56,454 bases of DNA from CAVHXA01 sp963639765 (GCA_963639765.1 CAVHXA010000013.1:1-56454); one strand, 5' to 3'. Positions 1 through 7,265 are shown, numbered from the stretch's first letter. Made by a program: numbers and translations. Notes: generated by a model not told the origin, from the letters alone.

Positions 1-1
1 C

Positions 2-325
2 TGTCCCCATTGCGGCAAACCCATGACGATGAACCTCCGCTGCGATGATACCTTTGTGGAAGACGAAGGCTGGCACAGAGCAGCAGAGCGGTACGAAAAC
101 TTTCTCCGTACCCGCAACGGGCAGAAAATCCTCTTTCTGGAACTGGGAGTCGGCTACAATACGCCTGGCATCATTAAGTACCCCTTCTGGCAGTTGACAG
201 CCAAGAACCCGAACGCTACCTATGCCTGTATCAACCAAGGGCAGGCGGTTTGCCCTCGTGAAATCGAGCGGCAATCGATCTGTATCGATTCTGATATCGG
301 ACAGGTTATTGAGGCACTTTTTTAG
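2..325 (+). CDS. Sir2-family NAD-dependent deacylase/ADP-ribosyltransferase, C-terminal part
   Basis: The gene enters from the left edge and its start is outside the window. The visible 107 residues begin with Cys-Pro-His-Cys-Gly, the second half of a sirtuin zinc-binding site. They continue through a Rossmann-type segment (LELGVGYNTPGIIKYPFW) and end with a typical sirtuin tail (ICIDSDIGQVIEALF). Sirtuins of this kind remove acyl groups from lysine or transfer ADP-ribose using NAD; in Firmicutes they often sit beside macrodomain genes, but that side cannot be seen here. The family call rests on the C-terminal half only. The base composition is AT-richer than the chromosome to the right, like the arsenic genes that follow. 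Confidence 0.7.
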   Translation, partial: CPHCGKPMTMNLRCDDTFVEDEGWHRAAERYENFLRTRNGQKILFLELGVGYNTPGIIKYPFWQLTAKNPNATYACINQGQAVCPREIERQSICIDSDIGQVIEALF

Positions 326-373
326 TTGAAAAACGCAGATGAAATTATAACGACATAGTCACGAGACAGGTAC

Positions 374-471
374 AAGTGACTTCTCCCTAACCTGAAAAGA
401 AGTGACTTCGCCGCAACTTGCGGCAAACAACACCAACAACACTACATGCGTCAAAACACCTGCGTCAAAAC
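374..471. repeat. Two pairs of short direct repeats upstream of arsR
   Basis: The 160-base gap between the sirtuin tail and the arsR promoter carries AAGTGACTTC at 374-383 and 400-409, and TGCGTCAAAAC at 447-457 and 461-471. No gene is visible here. They could be regulatory or recombination scars; no function can be assigned. Confidence 0.4.
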
Positions 472-485
472 GGTTTCTCGACATA

Positions 486-514
486 TTGACAAACCCCAAA
501 GTGCCTGATATACT
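486..514 (+). promoter_or_regulatory. arsR promoter
   Basis: Consensus -35 TTGACA at 486-491 and -10 TATACT at 509-514, separated by 17 bases. The predicted start of transcription, near 521, lies inside the palindrome at 516-537, so a bound repressor would block initiation. Confidence 0.85.
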
Positions 515-515
515 A

Positions 516-537
516 TCAAATAGAAAAAATACTATAT
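516..537. promoter_or_regulatory. Putative ArsR operator 1
   Basis: Imperfect inverted repeat with half-sites AAATAG (518-523) and CTAT (532-535), overlapping the -10 edge and start site of arsR. It matches the better palindrome at 916-935 in front of the permease gene, which is why both are read as ArsR sites. Confidence 0.6.
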
Positions 538-547
538 GAGGAGCGCT

Positions 548-871
548 ATGGAACAGATATATCTTGACACCGCCAAGGTGCTGAAGGCGATCTCCGATCC
601 GAAAAGACTGCGTATCGTGGATATGCTTTCCTGCGGAGAGCTTTGTGCCTGTGTCATTCAGGAAGAATTTAATATCACGCAGCCCACTCTGTCTCATGAT
701 ATGAAGGTTCTGCTGGATGCCGGTGTTGTGACCGCCCGCAAGGAATGGAAGAACACCTATTACTCTTTGAACACAGCTTTTCTCGATCTGTTTTCAGAGA
801 CATTGTCAAAGATATTCCATCCGACGCCGGACTGTATCTGCCACAAATGCACATCAAATCAATATACATGA
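548..871 (+). CDS. arsR: ArsR/SmtB-family metal-responsive repressor
   Basis: A 107-residue winged-helix repressor that should release DNA on binding As(III)/Sb(III). The N-terminal half has the family start (LKAISDPKRLRIVDML), followed by the metal-site helix SCGELCACVIQ, in which ELCAC corresponds to the ELCVC arsenite-sensing motif of the ArsR class. The recognition helix (ITQPTLSHDMKVLLDAGVV) follows, and the C-terminus adds a CICHKC cysteine group that could contribute a second thiol site. The start at 548 is preferred over an in-frame ATG at 536 because GAGGAG at 538-543 precedes it. It is the first gene of the arsenic operon and is probably autoregulated through the operator over its own promoter. 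Confidence 0.88.
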   Translation: MEQIYLDTAKVLKAISDPKRLRIVDMLSCGELCACVIQEEFNITQPTLSHDMKVLLDAGVVTARKEWKNTYYSLNTAFLDLFSETLSKIFHPTPDCICHKCTSNQYT

Positions 872-903
872 TATAGCCGATAGCTTTCATGCTGTCGGCT
901 ATA
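872..903 (+). terminator. Intergenic hairpin directly after arsR
   Basis: Arms TATAGCCGATAG (872-883) and CTGTCGGCTATA (892-903) pair over 12 bases with one G-U. The hairpin begins one base after the arsR stop and is followed by AAAAGA rather than a T-run, so it is more likely a processing or partial-termination element separating arsR from the resistance genes than a full terminator. Confidence 0.5.
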
Positions 904-915
904 TAAAAGACCATC

Positions 916-935
916 AAATAGAAAATATTCTATTT
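916..935. promoter_or_regulatory. Putative ArsR operator 2, before the permease gene
   Basis: Perfect 8-base arms AAATAGAA (916-923) and TTCTATTT (928-935) with a 4-base centre. It lies just upstream of the GGAGGAAG ribosome site of the permease gene and repeats the core of operator 1, suggesting independent ArsR control of the distal genes. Confidence 0.65.
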
Positions 936-950
936 AACAGGAGGAAGAAC

Positions 951-1946
951 ATGAGCGCATTTCTTCAAAATCAGATTTTAGGGATGAAATGGCTGAATGA
1001 CCTGATCGAAAATCTTATGCAGAGGCTGGGAATTGATACATCCTCACGCATTGGCGGCAGCATTCAGTTTTTTCTCTACGACGTAATCAAGATCACGGTT
1101 CTGCTTTGTGTACTGATTTTCATAATCTCGTATATCCAGAGCTACTTTCCGCCGGAACGCAGTAAAAAGATCATGGGAAGGTTTCATGGAATTGGTGCGA
1201 ACTGTATTGCCGCTTTGCTTGGAACAGTAACACCGTTTTGCTCCTGCTCATCCATTCCGCTGTTCATCGGTTTTACCAGTGCAGGCCTTCCGCTCGGCGT
1301 GACATTTTCGTTTCTGATTTCATCTCCAATGGTGGATTTGGGAAGCCTTGTGCTTTTGATGAGCATTTTCGGAACAAAGATTGCAGTTGCATATGTGGCT
1401 CTTGGGCTTGTCGTTGCTGTGGCTGGCGGGACGCTGATTGAAAAGCTGCATCTTGAAAATGAGGTAGAGGATTTCGTCCGTAAGACAAGTGCAGCAGATA
1501 TTGAGTCACCTGCATTATCACAAGCAGAAAGGCTTGTCTATGCCAGAGATCAGGTTGCAGGAACATTCAAGAAGGTATTTCCGTATATTCTGATTGGCGT
1601 CGGTATAGGTGCGGTGATTCACAACTGGATTCCCGAAAGCTGGGTTGTCACGATTCTGGGAAATAGCAATCCCTTTGGCGTGATTCTTGCCACTATAGTC
1701 GGCATGCCGATGTATGCAGATATCTTCGGAACGATACCGATTGCAGAATCACTTCTTGTTAAAGGTGCACAGCTGGGGACTGTCCTTTCCTTTATGATGG
1801 GCGTCACAACGCTGTCACTGCCGTCTATGATCATGCTGAAAAAGGCGGTTAAGCCAAAGCTGCTTGGCATTTTCATTGCCATATGCACGGTGGGCATTAT
1901 ATTGGTCGGATACCTGTTTAATATTTTTCAATACATCTTTATTTGA
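951..1946 (+). CDS. arsP: ArsP/YraQ-type permease (DUF318), arsenical efflux
   Basis: A 331-residue polytopic membrane protein of the SO_0444/YraQ/ArsP permease family. The diagnostic stretch TPFCSCSSIPLFIGF lies near residues 96-110; in characterised ArsP proteins these clustered cysteines bind trivalent organoarsenicals for export. Hydrophobic segments occur near residues 40-65, 85-130, 140-162, 205-225 and 235-330. The stretch between 165 and 205 is charged and likely cytoplasmic. GGAGGAAG precedes the ATG. Substrate choice (methylarsenite, roxarsone-type compounds or inorganic arsenite) cannot be read from sequence. It lies in the arsR-arsC operon, and the thioredoxin-like gene starts 12 bases after its stop. 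Confidence 0.82.
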   Translation: MSAFLQNQILGMKWLNDLIENLMQRLGIDTSSRIGGSIQFFLYDVIKITVLLCVLIFIISYIQSYFPPERSKKIMGRFHGIGANCIAALLGTVTPFCSCSSIPLFIGFTSAGLPLGVTFSFLISSPMVDLGSLVLLMSIFGTKIAVAYVALGLVVAVAGGTLIEKLHLENEVEDFVRKTSAADIESPALSQAERLVYARDQVAGTFKKVFPYILIGVGIGAVIHNWIPESWVVTILGNSNPFGVILATIVGMPMYADIFGTIPIAESLLVKGAQLGTVLSFMMGVTTLSLPSMIMLKKAVKPKLLGIFIAICTVGIILVGYLFNIFQYIFI

Positions 1947-1958
1947 GGAGGAAGCACA

Positions 1959-2309
1959 ATGTTTGGATTTGGTAAGAAGGAAGAAAAGAAGCAGAGCACT
2001 TGTGGCTGCGGCGGTAACTGCGCCCCAGAGTTAATGGAAAAAGTAAAAATCGGCAATGCAGCCGACAGAATCAAGGTCCTCGGCGGTGGATGTGCAAAAT
2101 GCCATGAATTGCAGAAACATACCGAAGAGGCGCTGAAGGAGCTTGGAATCAGCATATCGGTTGATCTGATCACCGACTTTTCTGTGATTGCCGCATACGG
2201 TGTTATGAGCACTCCGGCTTTGGTGATCAATGAAAAAGTTGTTTCCTGCGGCAAGGTTCTGAAAAAGGACGAAATTGAAAAGCTGTTGAAGGACGGATGC
2301 GGAAGATGA
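1959..2309 (+). CDS. Small thioredoxin-like redox-active disulfide protein
   Basis: A 116-residue protein with a thioredoxin fold of the TM0996/'redox-active disulfide protein 2' type. A cysteine-rich N-terminus (STCGCGGNC, residues 13-21) precedes a CAKC active site and the cis-proline-like segment GVMSTPALVI. Such proteins commonly accompany DUF318 permeases and arsenate reductases. Here it is well placed to recycle ArsC or to hand a metalloid to the permease; both are inferences. The stop codon overlaps the arsC start as ATGA. The extra N-terminal CxCxxxC cluster looks like a metal-binding appendix. Confidence 0.75.
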   Translation: MFGFGKKEEKKQSTCGCGGNCAPELMEKVKIGNAADRIKVLGGGCAKCHELQKHTEEALKELGISISVDLITDFSVIAAYGVMSTPALVINEKVVSCGKVLKKDEIEKLLKDGCGR

Positions 2310-2698
2310 AGAAGGTAGCATTTATCTGCGTTCATAATTCCTGCCGCAGTCAAATCGCAGAGGCTTTAGGAAGGCTATTTGCAGGTGATGTGTTTGAAAG
2401 CTATTCTGCCGGAACGGAGACAAAGCCCAGGATCAATCAGGATGCCGTTCGCATCATGAAAAAGCTGTACGGGATCGACATGGAGAAAACGCAGTATTCC
2501 AAGCTGATAGCAGACATACCAGCTCCGGATATTGCAATTTCAATGGGATGTGATGTGGGCTGTCCTTATATCGGCAGAGCGTTTGATGATAACTGGGGTC
2601 TGGAAGATCCTACAGGAAAATCGGACGAGGTATTTGTTTCTGTCATAAAGCAGATTGAGAAAAATATATACGAGCTTAAAGAGAACATTCAGTCGTAA
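2306..2698 (+). CDS. arsC: Arsenate reductase, low-molecular-weight phosphatase fold
   Basis: A 130-residue enzyme reducing arsenate to arsenite with thiol electrons. The P-loop CVHNSCRS lies at residues 7-14, and a downstream cysteine pair in SMGCDVGCPY corresponds to the two relay cysteines of the thioredoxin-coupled class; WGLEDPTGKSDE supplies the catalytic aspartate. The start at 2306 gives an ATGA overlap with the preceding gene; an in-frame ATG at 2297 is the alternative. The neighbouring thioredoxin-like protein is an obvious candidate reductant. Product arsenite would be sensed by ArsR and may be exported by other host pumps, since no ArsB or Acr3 is visible. Confidence 0.88.
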   Translation: MKKVAFICVHNSCRSQIAEALGRLFAGDVFESYSAGTETKPRINQDAVRIMKKLYGIDMEKTQYSKLIADIPAPDIAISMGCDVGCPYIGRAFDDNWGLEDPTGKSDEVFVSVIKQIEKNIYELKENIQS

Positions 2699-2753
2699 AG
2701 CTCTCAGTAAATGTATAGGCGCGTTATTATTCGCAGAAAGCAGGTGAACACAA

Positions 2754-3005
2754 ATGAAAATTGATCTGCATGAAGTCCCCGTCCGGGACGTTGTTGCCGG
2801 ATACGTGGACAGCGCAGAAAACGGCGTTGTAGGGTACGACGGCAAGCTGAACATTCGCCCTGCCTTTCAGCGTGAATTCATTTACAAGGACAAACAGCGT
2901 GACGAAGTTATCCGAACCATTACAAAGCAATTCCCTTTGAATGTTATGTATTGGGTAAAGGGAGATAACGGCAACTTTGAACTGCTTGACGGACAGGAAC
3001 GGCAC
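2754..3005 (+). pseudogene. Truncated DUF262 (GmrS-like) gene at the island boundary
   Basis: The first about 84 residues are a recognisable DUF262/ParB-like N-terminus (RPAFQREFIYKDKQRDEV, then LLDGQER), the nucleotide-binding part of GmrSD-type modification-dependent restriction proteins, which normally run for several hundred residues. After DGQER the reading frame continues to 3233 but the sequence becomes Arg/Cys-rich and no longer resembles the family; it runs into the tRNA-Ser terminator and gene. The break around 3000-3010 is therefore probably the right end of the acquired island. AGGTGA precedes the ATG. The 160 bases after the break may be a remnant of another gene that I do not recognise. 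Confidence 0.6.
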
Positions 3006-3172
3006 CTAAATATTCGTGCTTTCTCTCCTGAACAGACCGCCTGCAGGTGCTCAGATCGTGCGGCACATCGGCAAAACAGACTACGACGTTTTTCGACACG
3101 ACAGGCTTTGTGCAGACGGAGCAAATGCGGGTGTCGGCGTGTAATACGCCGTTTGTTGTGCGGTTTTGTGCG

Positions 3173-3205
3173 AAAAAACCTGCCGGACGAAAACAATCCG
3201 GCAGG
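3173..3205 (-). terminator. Terminator of the tRNA-Ser pair
   Basis: Perfect 9-base arms CCTGCCGGA (3179-3187) and TCCGGCAGG (3197-3205). Read on the minus strand the hairpin is followed by six T (3173-3178). It ends the two tRNA-Ser genes and marks the first clearly chromosomal sequence after the arsenic island. Confidence 0.85.
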
Positions 3206-3214
3206 CTTGATTTA

Positions 3215-3303
3215 CGGAGAAGGAGGGATTTGAACCCTCGCGTGCTTTTTACACACCTACTCCCTTAGCAGGGGAGCCCCTTCGGCCTCTTGGGTACTTC
3301 TCC
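3215..3303 (-). tRNA. tRNA-Ser(GCT)
   Basis: An 89-base class II tRNA: acceptor GGAGAAG/CTTCTCC, long variable arm, T-loop GTTCAAAT, anticodon GCT (plus-strand AGC at 3267-3269), discriminator G. CCA is not encoded. It reads AGC/AGU codons. It follows tRNA-Ser(TGA) by 28 bases in the same transcript. Confidence 0.93.
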
Positions 3304-3331
3304 ACAGATGAGTTGCGGAATGAAAAGATAA

Positions 3332-3415
3332 CGGAGAGAGTGGGATTCGAACCCACGGCTCTGACGAGTCACTGGTTTTCAAGACCAGCTCCATAAACCC
3401 CTCGGACATCTCTCC
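3332..3415 (-). tRNA. tRNA-Ser(TGA)
   Basis: Class II tRNA with acceptor GGAGAGA/TCTCTCC, variable arm TGAC/GTCA, T-loop GTTCGAAT and anticodon TGA (plus-strand TCA at 3379-3381). CCA is not encoded. It is first in the minus-strand tRNA-Ser pair. Confidence 0.92.
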
Positions 3416-3437
3416 GGGTTGAAATCGCAACGGGGGC

Positions 3438-3466
3438 ATACTAGCATAAAAAAATGTCTTTGTCAA
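3438..3466 (-). promoter_or_regulatory. Promoter of the tRNA-Ser pair
   Basis: On the minus strand TTGACA (3461-3466), 17 bases, TAGTAT (3438-3443). Inverted 8-mers AATCGCAA (3423-3430) and TTGCGATT (3475-3482) flank it. It fires away from the tRNA-Gln promoter. Confidence 0.85.
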
Positions 3467-3530
3467 GCACCGTATTGCGATTGAAGCGGTTGAAGCGGTC
3501 GTACAGCTGTGCGGGCAGCTGAAAAAGTTC

Positions 3531-3558
3531 TTGACAAACGAAATTGCCTGTGTATAAT
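3531..3558 (+). promoter_or_regulatory. tRNA-Gln promoter
   Basis: TTGACA at 3531-3536 and TATAAT at 3553-3558 with a 16-base spacer: both hexamers are perfect consensus, about 30 bases before the tRNA. Confidence 0.9.
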
Positions 3559-3588
3559 GAGACTTGTTCGTTTTCGTGTGCAGAATAT

Positions 3589-3659
3589 AGAGGATTTGTG
3601 TAATGGTAGCACACCGGACTCTGACTCCGTTTGTGGGGGTTCGAATCCCTCATCCTCTG
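3589..3659 (+). tRNA. tRNA-Gln(CTG)
   Basis: A 71-base tRNA with acceptor AGAGGAT/ATCCTCT, D-arm TGTGTAATGGTAGCACA, T-loop GTTCGAAT and anticodon CTG at 3621-3623. It has a weak first anticodon-stem pair (C3614/T3630). CCA is not encoded. Confidence 0.92.
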
Positions 3660-3664
3660 CTTTC

Positions 3665-3692
3665 GACCCGGGTTTTCCCCGGGTCTTTTTTT
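3665..3692 (+). terminator. tRNA-Gln terminator
   Basis: Arms GACCCGGG (3665-3672) and CCCGGGTC (3678-3685), loop of five, then T7 (3686-3692). Confidence 0.92.
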
Positions 3693-3713
3693 ATTTCCGC
3701 AGACACCAAAAAG

Positions 3714-4316
3714 CTATACCCGATCCGGGCATTTCGTTGTTTCGTCCTTCAGGCATTCTCTGACCTGCGCATATTCCTGCGGCGTGTTGATGTTTTCAAA
3801 GAGATTCGGCTCGGTCCAGTTGAGAACGAGGGTGTCCAGCCGGTCGAGAAGCATACCCATTTTATACAGGCCCGCAGTCAGCAGGGCTCGTGTATCCGGC
3901 AGGCAGCGCTGTCTGTAAAGGCCAAACAGGGGTTCTCTCCGGTTGTTTTTGTGAAATACCGCTATGTCGTGATCGGCTATGGATGCATACAGCAGCTGTG
4001 CTGCCGGAACGGACAGATACGGCATGTCGACGGCACAGACAAACAGAAGCTGCTGCGTGGTGCGGGAAAGTCCCGCCTCAAGACCGGCCAGCGGACCGCA
4101 GCCGGGAAAGCTGTCGTATACTGCCGACCCCGGCAGCTCCGCAAGATGTTCGCTGCTGCCTGCCGCGATCAGCACCTCGGGACACAGTGCCGACCAGAAG
4201 TCTACGGCACGCTCCAGGAGCGTCTGTCCCTGCAGCGGAAGCAGAACCTTATCCCGGCCCATGCGGCTGGATCTTCCGCCGGCAAGTATCAGTGCTGCAG
4301 CATTATGGAACATCAT
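3714..4316 (-). CDS. mobA: Molybdenum cofactor guanylyltransferase (MobA-like)
   Basis: A 200-residue nucleotidyltransferase that would attach GMP to molybdopterin to make Mo-bis-MGD. The N-terminal signature ALILAGGRSSRMGRDK is the GTP-binding loop of the family, followed by FPGCGPLAGLEAGL and the metal-site VCAVDMPYL. The C-terminal NINTPQEYAQV is also typical. The start at 4316 sits behind AGGAGG at 4329-4334 (12-base spacing) and overlaps the end of the thioesterase gene by 14 bases, so the two are translationally coupled. No other Mo-cofactor gene is visible nearby; the molybdoenzyme served is elsewhere. Confidence 0.85.
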   Translation of the reverse strand: MMFHNAAALILAGGRSSRMGRDKVLLPLQGQTLLERAVDFWSALCPEVLIAAGSSEHLAELPGSAVYDSFPGCGPLAGLEAGLSRTTQQLLFVCAVDMPYLSVPAAQLLYASIADHDIAVFHKNNRREPLFGLYRQRCLPDTRALLTAGLYKMGMLLDRLDTLVLNWTEPNLFENINTPQEYAQVRECLKDETTKCPDRV

Positions 4317-4728
4317 CTGTCTCGCAGGCCTCCTGAATTTTTTCATAAACCTGAGGCAGCTTTTCCATGAGGCTTATGCTTTTTGCGTCCGGGCCGGTCC
4401 AGATATGAAAGGACGTGGCATCTGCGGCCAGCCCTCCGTCCTGATCGTATACCTGATAGACAAGCTCCAGCTTCTTTGGAGCATAGGATCGGATATGCGT
4501 CCGGATTGTTGCCTGACCAGGATATCGCATCGGATTGCGGTATTGCATGTGCAGATCCACCATGGGCGGATCGATTCCAAGGGCATGCATCCTGCTGAAT
4601 GAGAAGCCGATTTTATCAAAGAGATCCATACGTGCGATTTCAAGCCAGATCGGATACACCGCGTGGTGGACAATGCCCATCATGTCACAGTCCGGATAAC
4701 GTACGTCAACGGTTATTTGTGTCTTCAT
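4303..4728 (-). CDS. Hotdog-fold acyl-CoA thioesterase (YbgC/FadM type)
   Basis: A 141-residue 4-hydroxybenzoyl-CoA-thioesterase-like hotdog protein. VRYPDCDMMGIVHHAVY carries the catalytic-loop aspartate followed by a histidine pair, and YPIWLEIARMDLFDKIG is the central helix of the family. It should hydrolyse short or medium acyl-CoA or acyl-ACP esters; the substrate is unknown. The start chosen (MKTQITVDVRYPD) overlaps the ogt end by 23 bases. An upstream in-frame ATG at 4779 would lie inside ogt and adds a basic, Cys-containing extension unlike the family. Middle gene of the ogt operon. Confidence 0.8.
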   Translation of the reverse strand: MKTQITVDVRYPDCDMMGIVHHAVYPIWLEIARMDLFDKIGFSFSRMHALGIDPPMVDLHMQYRNPMRYPGQATIRTHIRSYAPKKLELVYQVYDQDGGLAADATSFHIWTGPDAKSISLMEKLPQVYEKIQEACETDDVP

Positions 4729-5299
4729 GTGCGAACATGCCTCCCTGCTGCATTGCTTTTTTCGATGAAGCTGCGGCACCCTTTTTCGGTACGAACAGAC
4801 CGGTCATATCGGCACGCTCCAATTCCAGCAGCTTTTTCTTTTTGTAAATACCCCCGGCGTATCCGATCAGGCTGCCGTTTGCGCCGACCACGCGGTGGCA
4901 GGGGATAATGATCGATATTTCGTTATGCCCGACCGCACCGCCGACAGCCTGCGCGGACATCCGGGAAAGCCCCTGCTTTTTCGCAAGCTGCCGACCAATC
5001 TCACCGTAGGTTGTGGTTTTCCCATAGGGGATACGCAGCAGAATTTCCCATACGGACAGTCGAAACGCGGAGCCGATGGGGTGCAGCTGCGGCAGAAAGT
5101 CGGGCTCCCTGCCGGCAAAGTAAAGGTCCAGCCAGCGCCGGGCTTCTGCAAGAGCAGGCGTTTTCTTTTCTGCGTGCTCTGCCGGGAGGTTATCGGCAAA
5201 ATATTTTTCGCCATCAAACCATAATCCGGTCAGTCCGATTTCGTCTGCCGCCAGCAGAATATCGCCCAGCGGGGAGTCATAATGCTGTGTGAATGTCAT
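4706..5299 (-). CDS. ogt: Methylated-DNA--protein-cysteine methyltransferase
   Basis: A 197-residue DNA repair protein that transfers the methyl group from O6-methylguanine to its own cysteine. The active site IIPCHRVVGANGSLIGYAGG and the upstream helix PYGKTTTYGEIG are diagnostic. The N-terminal domain (YDSPLGDILLAADEIGLTGLWF) is the usual Ogt type. The C-terminus carries an extra lysine/alanine-rich tail of about 30 residues (VPKKGAAASSKKAM) beyond the family core, overlapping the next gene. AAGGAA precedes the start. First gene of a three-gene operon transcribed from 5406-5435. Confidence 0.93.
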   Translation of the reverse strand: MTFTQHYDSPLGDILLAADEIGLTGLWFDGEKYFADNLPAEHAEKKTPALAEARRWLDLYFAGREPDFLPQLHPIGSAFRLSVWEILLRIPYGKTTTYGEIGRQLAKKQGLSRMSAQAVGGAVGHNEISIIIPCHRVVGANGSLIGYAGGIYKKKKLLELERADMTGLFVPKKGAAASSKKAMQQGGMFAHEDTNNR

Positions 5300-5637
5300 T
5301 TTGCATTCCTTTTTTCAATGCGTTCAACCCGGGACGGCACCGCACGGTTTTCTGCGGATCTGCCTGGCAAATTATGCGGTGCTGCCCAAAAATATATGTC
5401 TTTCCATTATAACAGGGCAGGTATGCTTATAGCAAGACGCGGCAGAAAAAAGCCGCAGGCATTTCAAGGGCAGACATACAGGGCACAGAATGCCGCCTGC
5501 GGTTTTCTGCGGCTGTGTTCCTGTTGTTGACAGATGTGTTAGAATAAAGAAACGAACGTTGTCTGCAGCCGACAGCAGCAAACAATCTGCCCTGTTTCGT
5601 ATTTTCCGCGTCGGCCCGACAGAGAAAGGAACAGCCC
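5300..5637. other. Divergent intergenic region between ogt and a lipoprotein gene
   Basis: This 338-base gap holds the ogt promoter and a long imperfect hairpin with arms CCGCAGGCATT (5452-5462) and AATGCCGCCTGCGG (about 5490-5503). On the minus strand the hairpin is followed by CTTTTTT, a terminator-like arrangement with no upstream minus gene. No gene is evident. A promoter for the lipoprotein could not be fixed; TAGAAT at 5540-5545 is a possible -10. Confidence 0.5.
5406..5435 (-). promoter_or_regulatory. ogt operon promoter
   Basis: Minus-strand TTGCTA (5430-5435), 18 bases, TATAAT (5406-5411), giving a leader of about 100 bases before ogt. Confidence 0.65.
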
Positions 5638-6474
5638 ATGAAACGGAAAAAGATCAGCTTGCTTATTGTATGCACAGTTCTATGCGCGCTTTTGTTCTGC
5701 GGATGCGCACAGAAAACAACAGAGACCCCGGCCCGGGAGGATGCGGCCCCGGCTGCGGCAGAGACCGAAATCGAAGAGACCACACCTACAGCGGCAGAGA
5801 CCGAAACCGAAGAGGCCACTCCGGCAGCAGAGATCAAGGTCGAGGAAGCTGAAGAAGCAGCTCCGGCAGCAGAGGAGACCGAAAAGAAAGACACAGCTGC
5901 CGAAGAGACCGTGTCTGCCGAAGAAGCGCAAAGCGGTGCCGATCTTTATACCGACTTTTTGGAAAACGGGGAATATCGGTCGTTTTTCTCAGACCGGGAC
6001 TGTGCGGAGCCCACGGAATATGCCGTTCTGGACATCAATGCGGACGGCACAGACGAGCTGATTCTTTCGTCCGAAGACGGTTCTGGCTTTTATCGGTTCT
6101 GCGTATTCGGCTGCGATGCGTCCACGGGTCGGATTTCGGCCTTTTCCTTCGCGAGAGAAGACGTATTTGACGAGAACCTGAGCGACAGCGTCAATCAATA
6201 CTACGGCACATTAAGATATTCTCCGGAATACCGCGCGCTGGTGTTCACAGAGATGAACAACGGAATCATGTTCGGCAGCCTTGGTTATTGGACGGCAGAA
6301 GAGAAGAACCTGTCTGTGTGCTTTACGCTGTCGTTTGAGCAGGACTACGAAACAGGAGAAGTTTCCTACAGCATCTATGATCCGGACAGCCAGACGGAAA
6401 CCGGGCTTCGCAGCGATGCGTATTACGCATACATCGAAGAAGCAGCCGAGATTGCATTCGAGCCGCTGCCGTAA
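5638..6474 (+). CDS. Lipoprotein with Glu/Ala/Thr-rich linker, unknown function
   Basis: A 278-residue secreted lipoprotein. It starts MKRKKISLL, has a hydrophobic core and a lipobox ending LFCGC (Cys23). About 75 residues of Glu/Ala/Thr/Pro low complexity follow, and a folded domain occupies residues 100-278. The domain includes AVLDINADGTDELIL, an FG-GAP/EF-hand-like calcium-binding DxNxDGxxE loop often seen in surface proteins. It appears monocistronic with AAAGGAA before the ATG. No enzyme motif is recognised. The linker composition resembles that of the binding lipoproteins at 23515, 27614, 34090 and 48564. Confidence 0.7.
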   Translation: MKRKKISLLIVCTVLCALLFCGCAQKTTETPAREDAAPAAAETEIEETTPTAAETETEEATPAAEIKVEEAEEAAPAAEETEKKDTAAEETVSAEEAQSGADLYTDFLENGEYRSFFSDRDCAEPTEYAVLDINADGTDELILSSEDGSGFYRFCVFGCDASTGRISAFSFAREDVFDENLSDSVNQYYGTLRYSPEYRALVFTEMNNGIMFGSLGYWTAEEKNLSVCFTLSFEQDYETGEVSYSIYDPDSQTETGLRSDAYYAYIEEAAEIAFEPLP

Positions 6475-6704
6475 TTCCTCGAAATATCCGGATGCCTTAC
6501 CAATGTTGCATTTTTTCCTGTCTCGAAACAGGCCTGCAGGAAGGCAAGATGGGAGACGATGCGCAGAAGCGCGGCTCTGGCCGGAAGACCGACTCCGCCG
6601 GGACCGGGGTGATGTCCGCAATCCTCGCAATGGCCTCGGTATCCGCCGCGCCCCGGAATAATCGAAGCTGTTGTTCTGCTCCGGATTGCAGACGGAGAAT
6701 GCGG

Positions 6705-7247
6705 TTATCGAATGAACCGCTTCAGCCGGGCGGTGAGAGCAAACGCAAGTACCAGCTTGACGCTATCCGGCAAAAGAAACGGAGCAACGCATTTGGACAG
6801 TGCCGCCGCAACGGTAATGGGCCCGGCAGAGCGGATGTACAGCAGCATGAACCAGACAGTACCGAAAGCGTAACACACCAGCAGCCCCAGCACCATGGAG
6901 ACAGGCAGTACCCACGGCGCGTCTTTGAACAGTGCTTCCATGCCCCACATGACCAGAGCGGAGAATACAAAGCCAACGATATACCCACCGGTCACACCAA
7001 GCAGTCGCCCGATTCCGCCGGTGAAGCCGGAGAAGACCGGCATGCCAACGGCCCCCAGCAAAATGTATACAAGCACTGCAGCAGTGCCGCGCTTACCGCC
7101 CAACAGTCCGACAGCAAGAAAAACCCCCATGGTCTGTAATGTGAAGGGAACAGGCCCGGGCACTGTAATCCAGGCGCAAACGGCAATGATTGCAGAAAAC
7201 AGACTGATTACAACCAGATTATAGACAGAGATTCTAGCTGTGGTCAT
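6705..7247 (-). CDS. bioY: Biotin ECF transporter substrate-binding component BioY
   Basis: A 180-residue membrane protein with six hydrophobic segments. The BioY signature is clear: ITVPGPVPFTLQTMGVFLA near residues 27-45, LGGKRGTAAVLVYILLGAVG near 49-68, and GGIGRLLGVTGGYIVGF. It captures biotin and works with the shared EcfA/EcfA'/EcfT module, which is not in the window. AAGGAG precedes the start. It lies 49 bases downstream of the tannase-like gene, with that gene's terminator in between, so it may depend on readthrough or its own weak promoter. The following 230 bases (6475-6704) contain no gene I can support. Confidence 0.92.
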   Translation of the reverse strand: MTTARISVYNLVVISLFSAIIAVCAWITVPGPVPFTLQTMGVFLAVGLLGGKRGTAAVLVYILLGAVGMPVFSGFTGGIGRLLGVTGGYIVGFVFSALVMWGMEALFKDAPWVLPVSMVLGLLVCYAFGTVWFMLLYIRSAGPITVAAALSKCVAPFLLPDSVKLVLAFALTARLKRFIR

Positions 7248-7265
7248 GTCGAAGCTTCTCCTTAT

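Noticed and set aside
6475..6704. A gene after bioY
   Set aside because: Frames on both strands are short, lack ribosome sites and match nothing recognisable; left unannotated.
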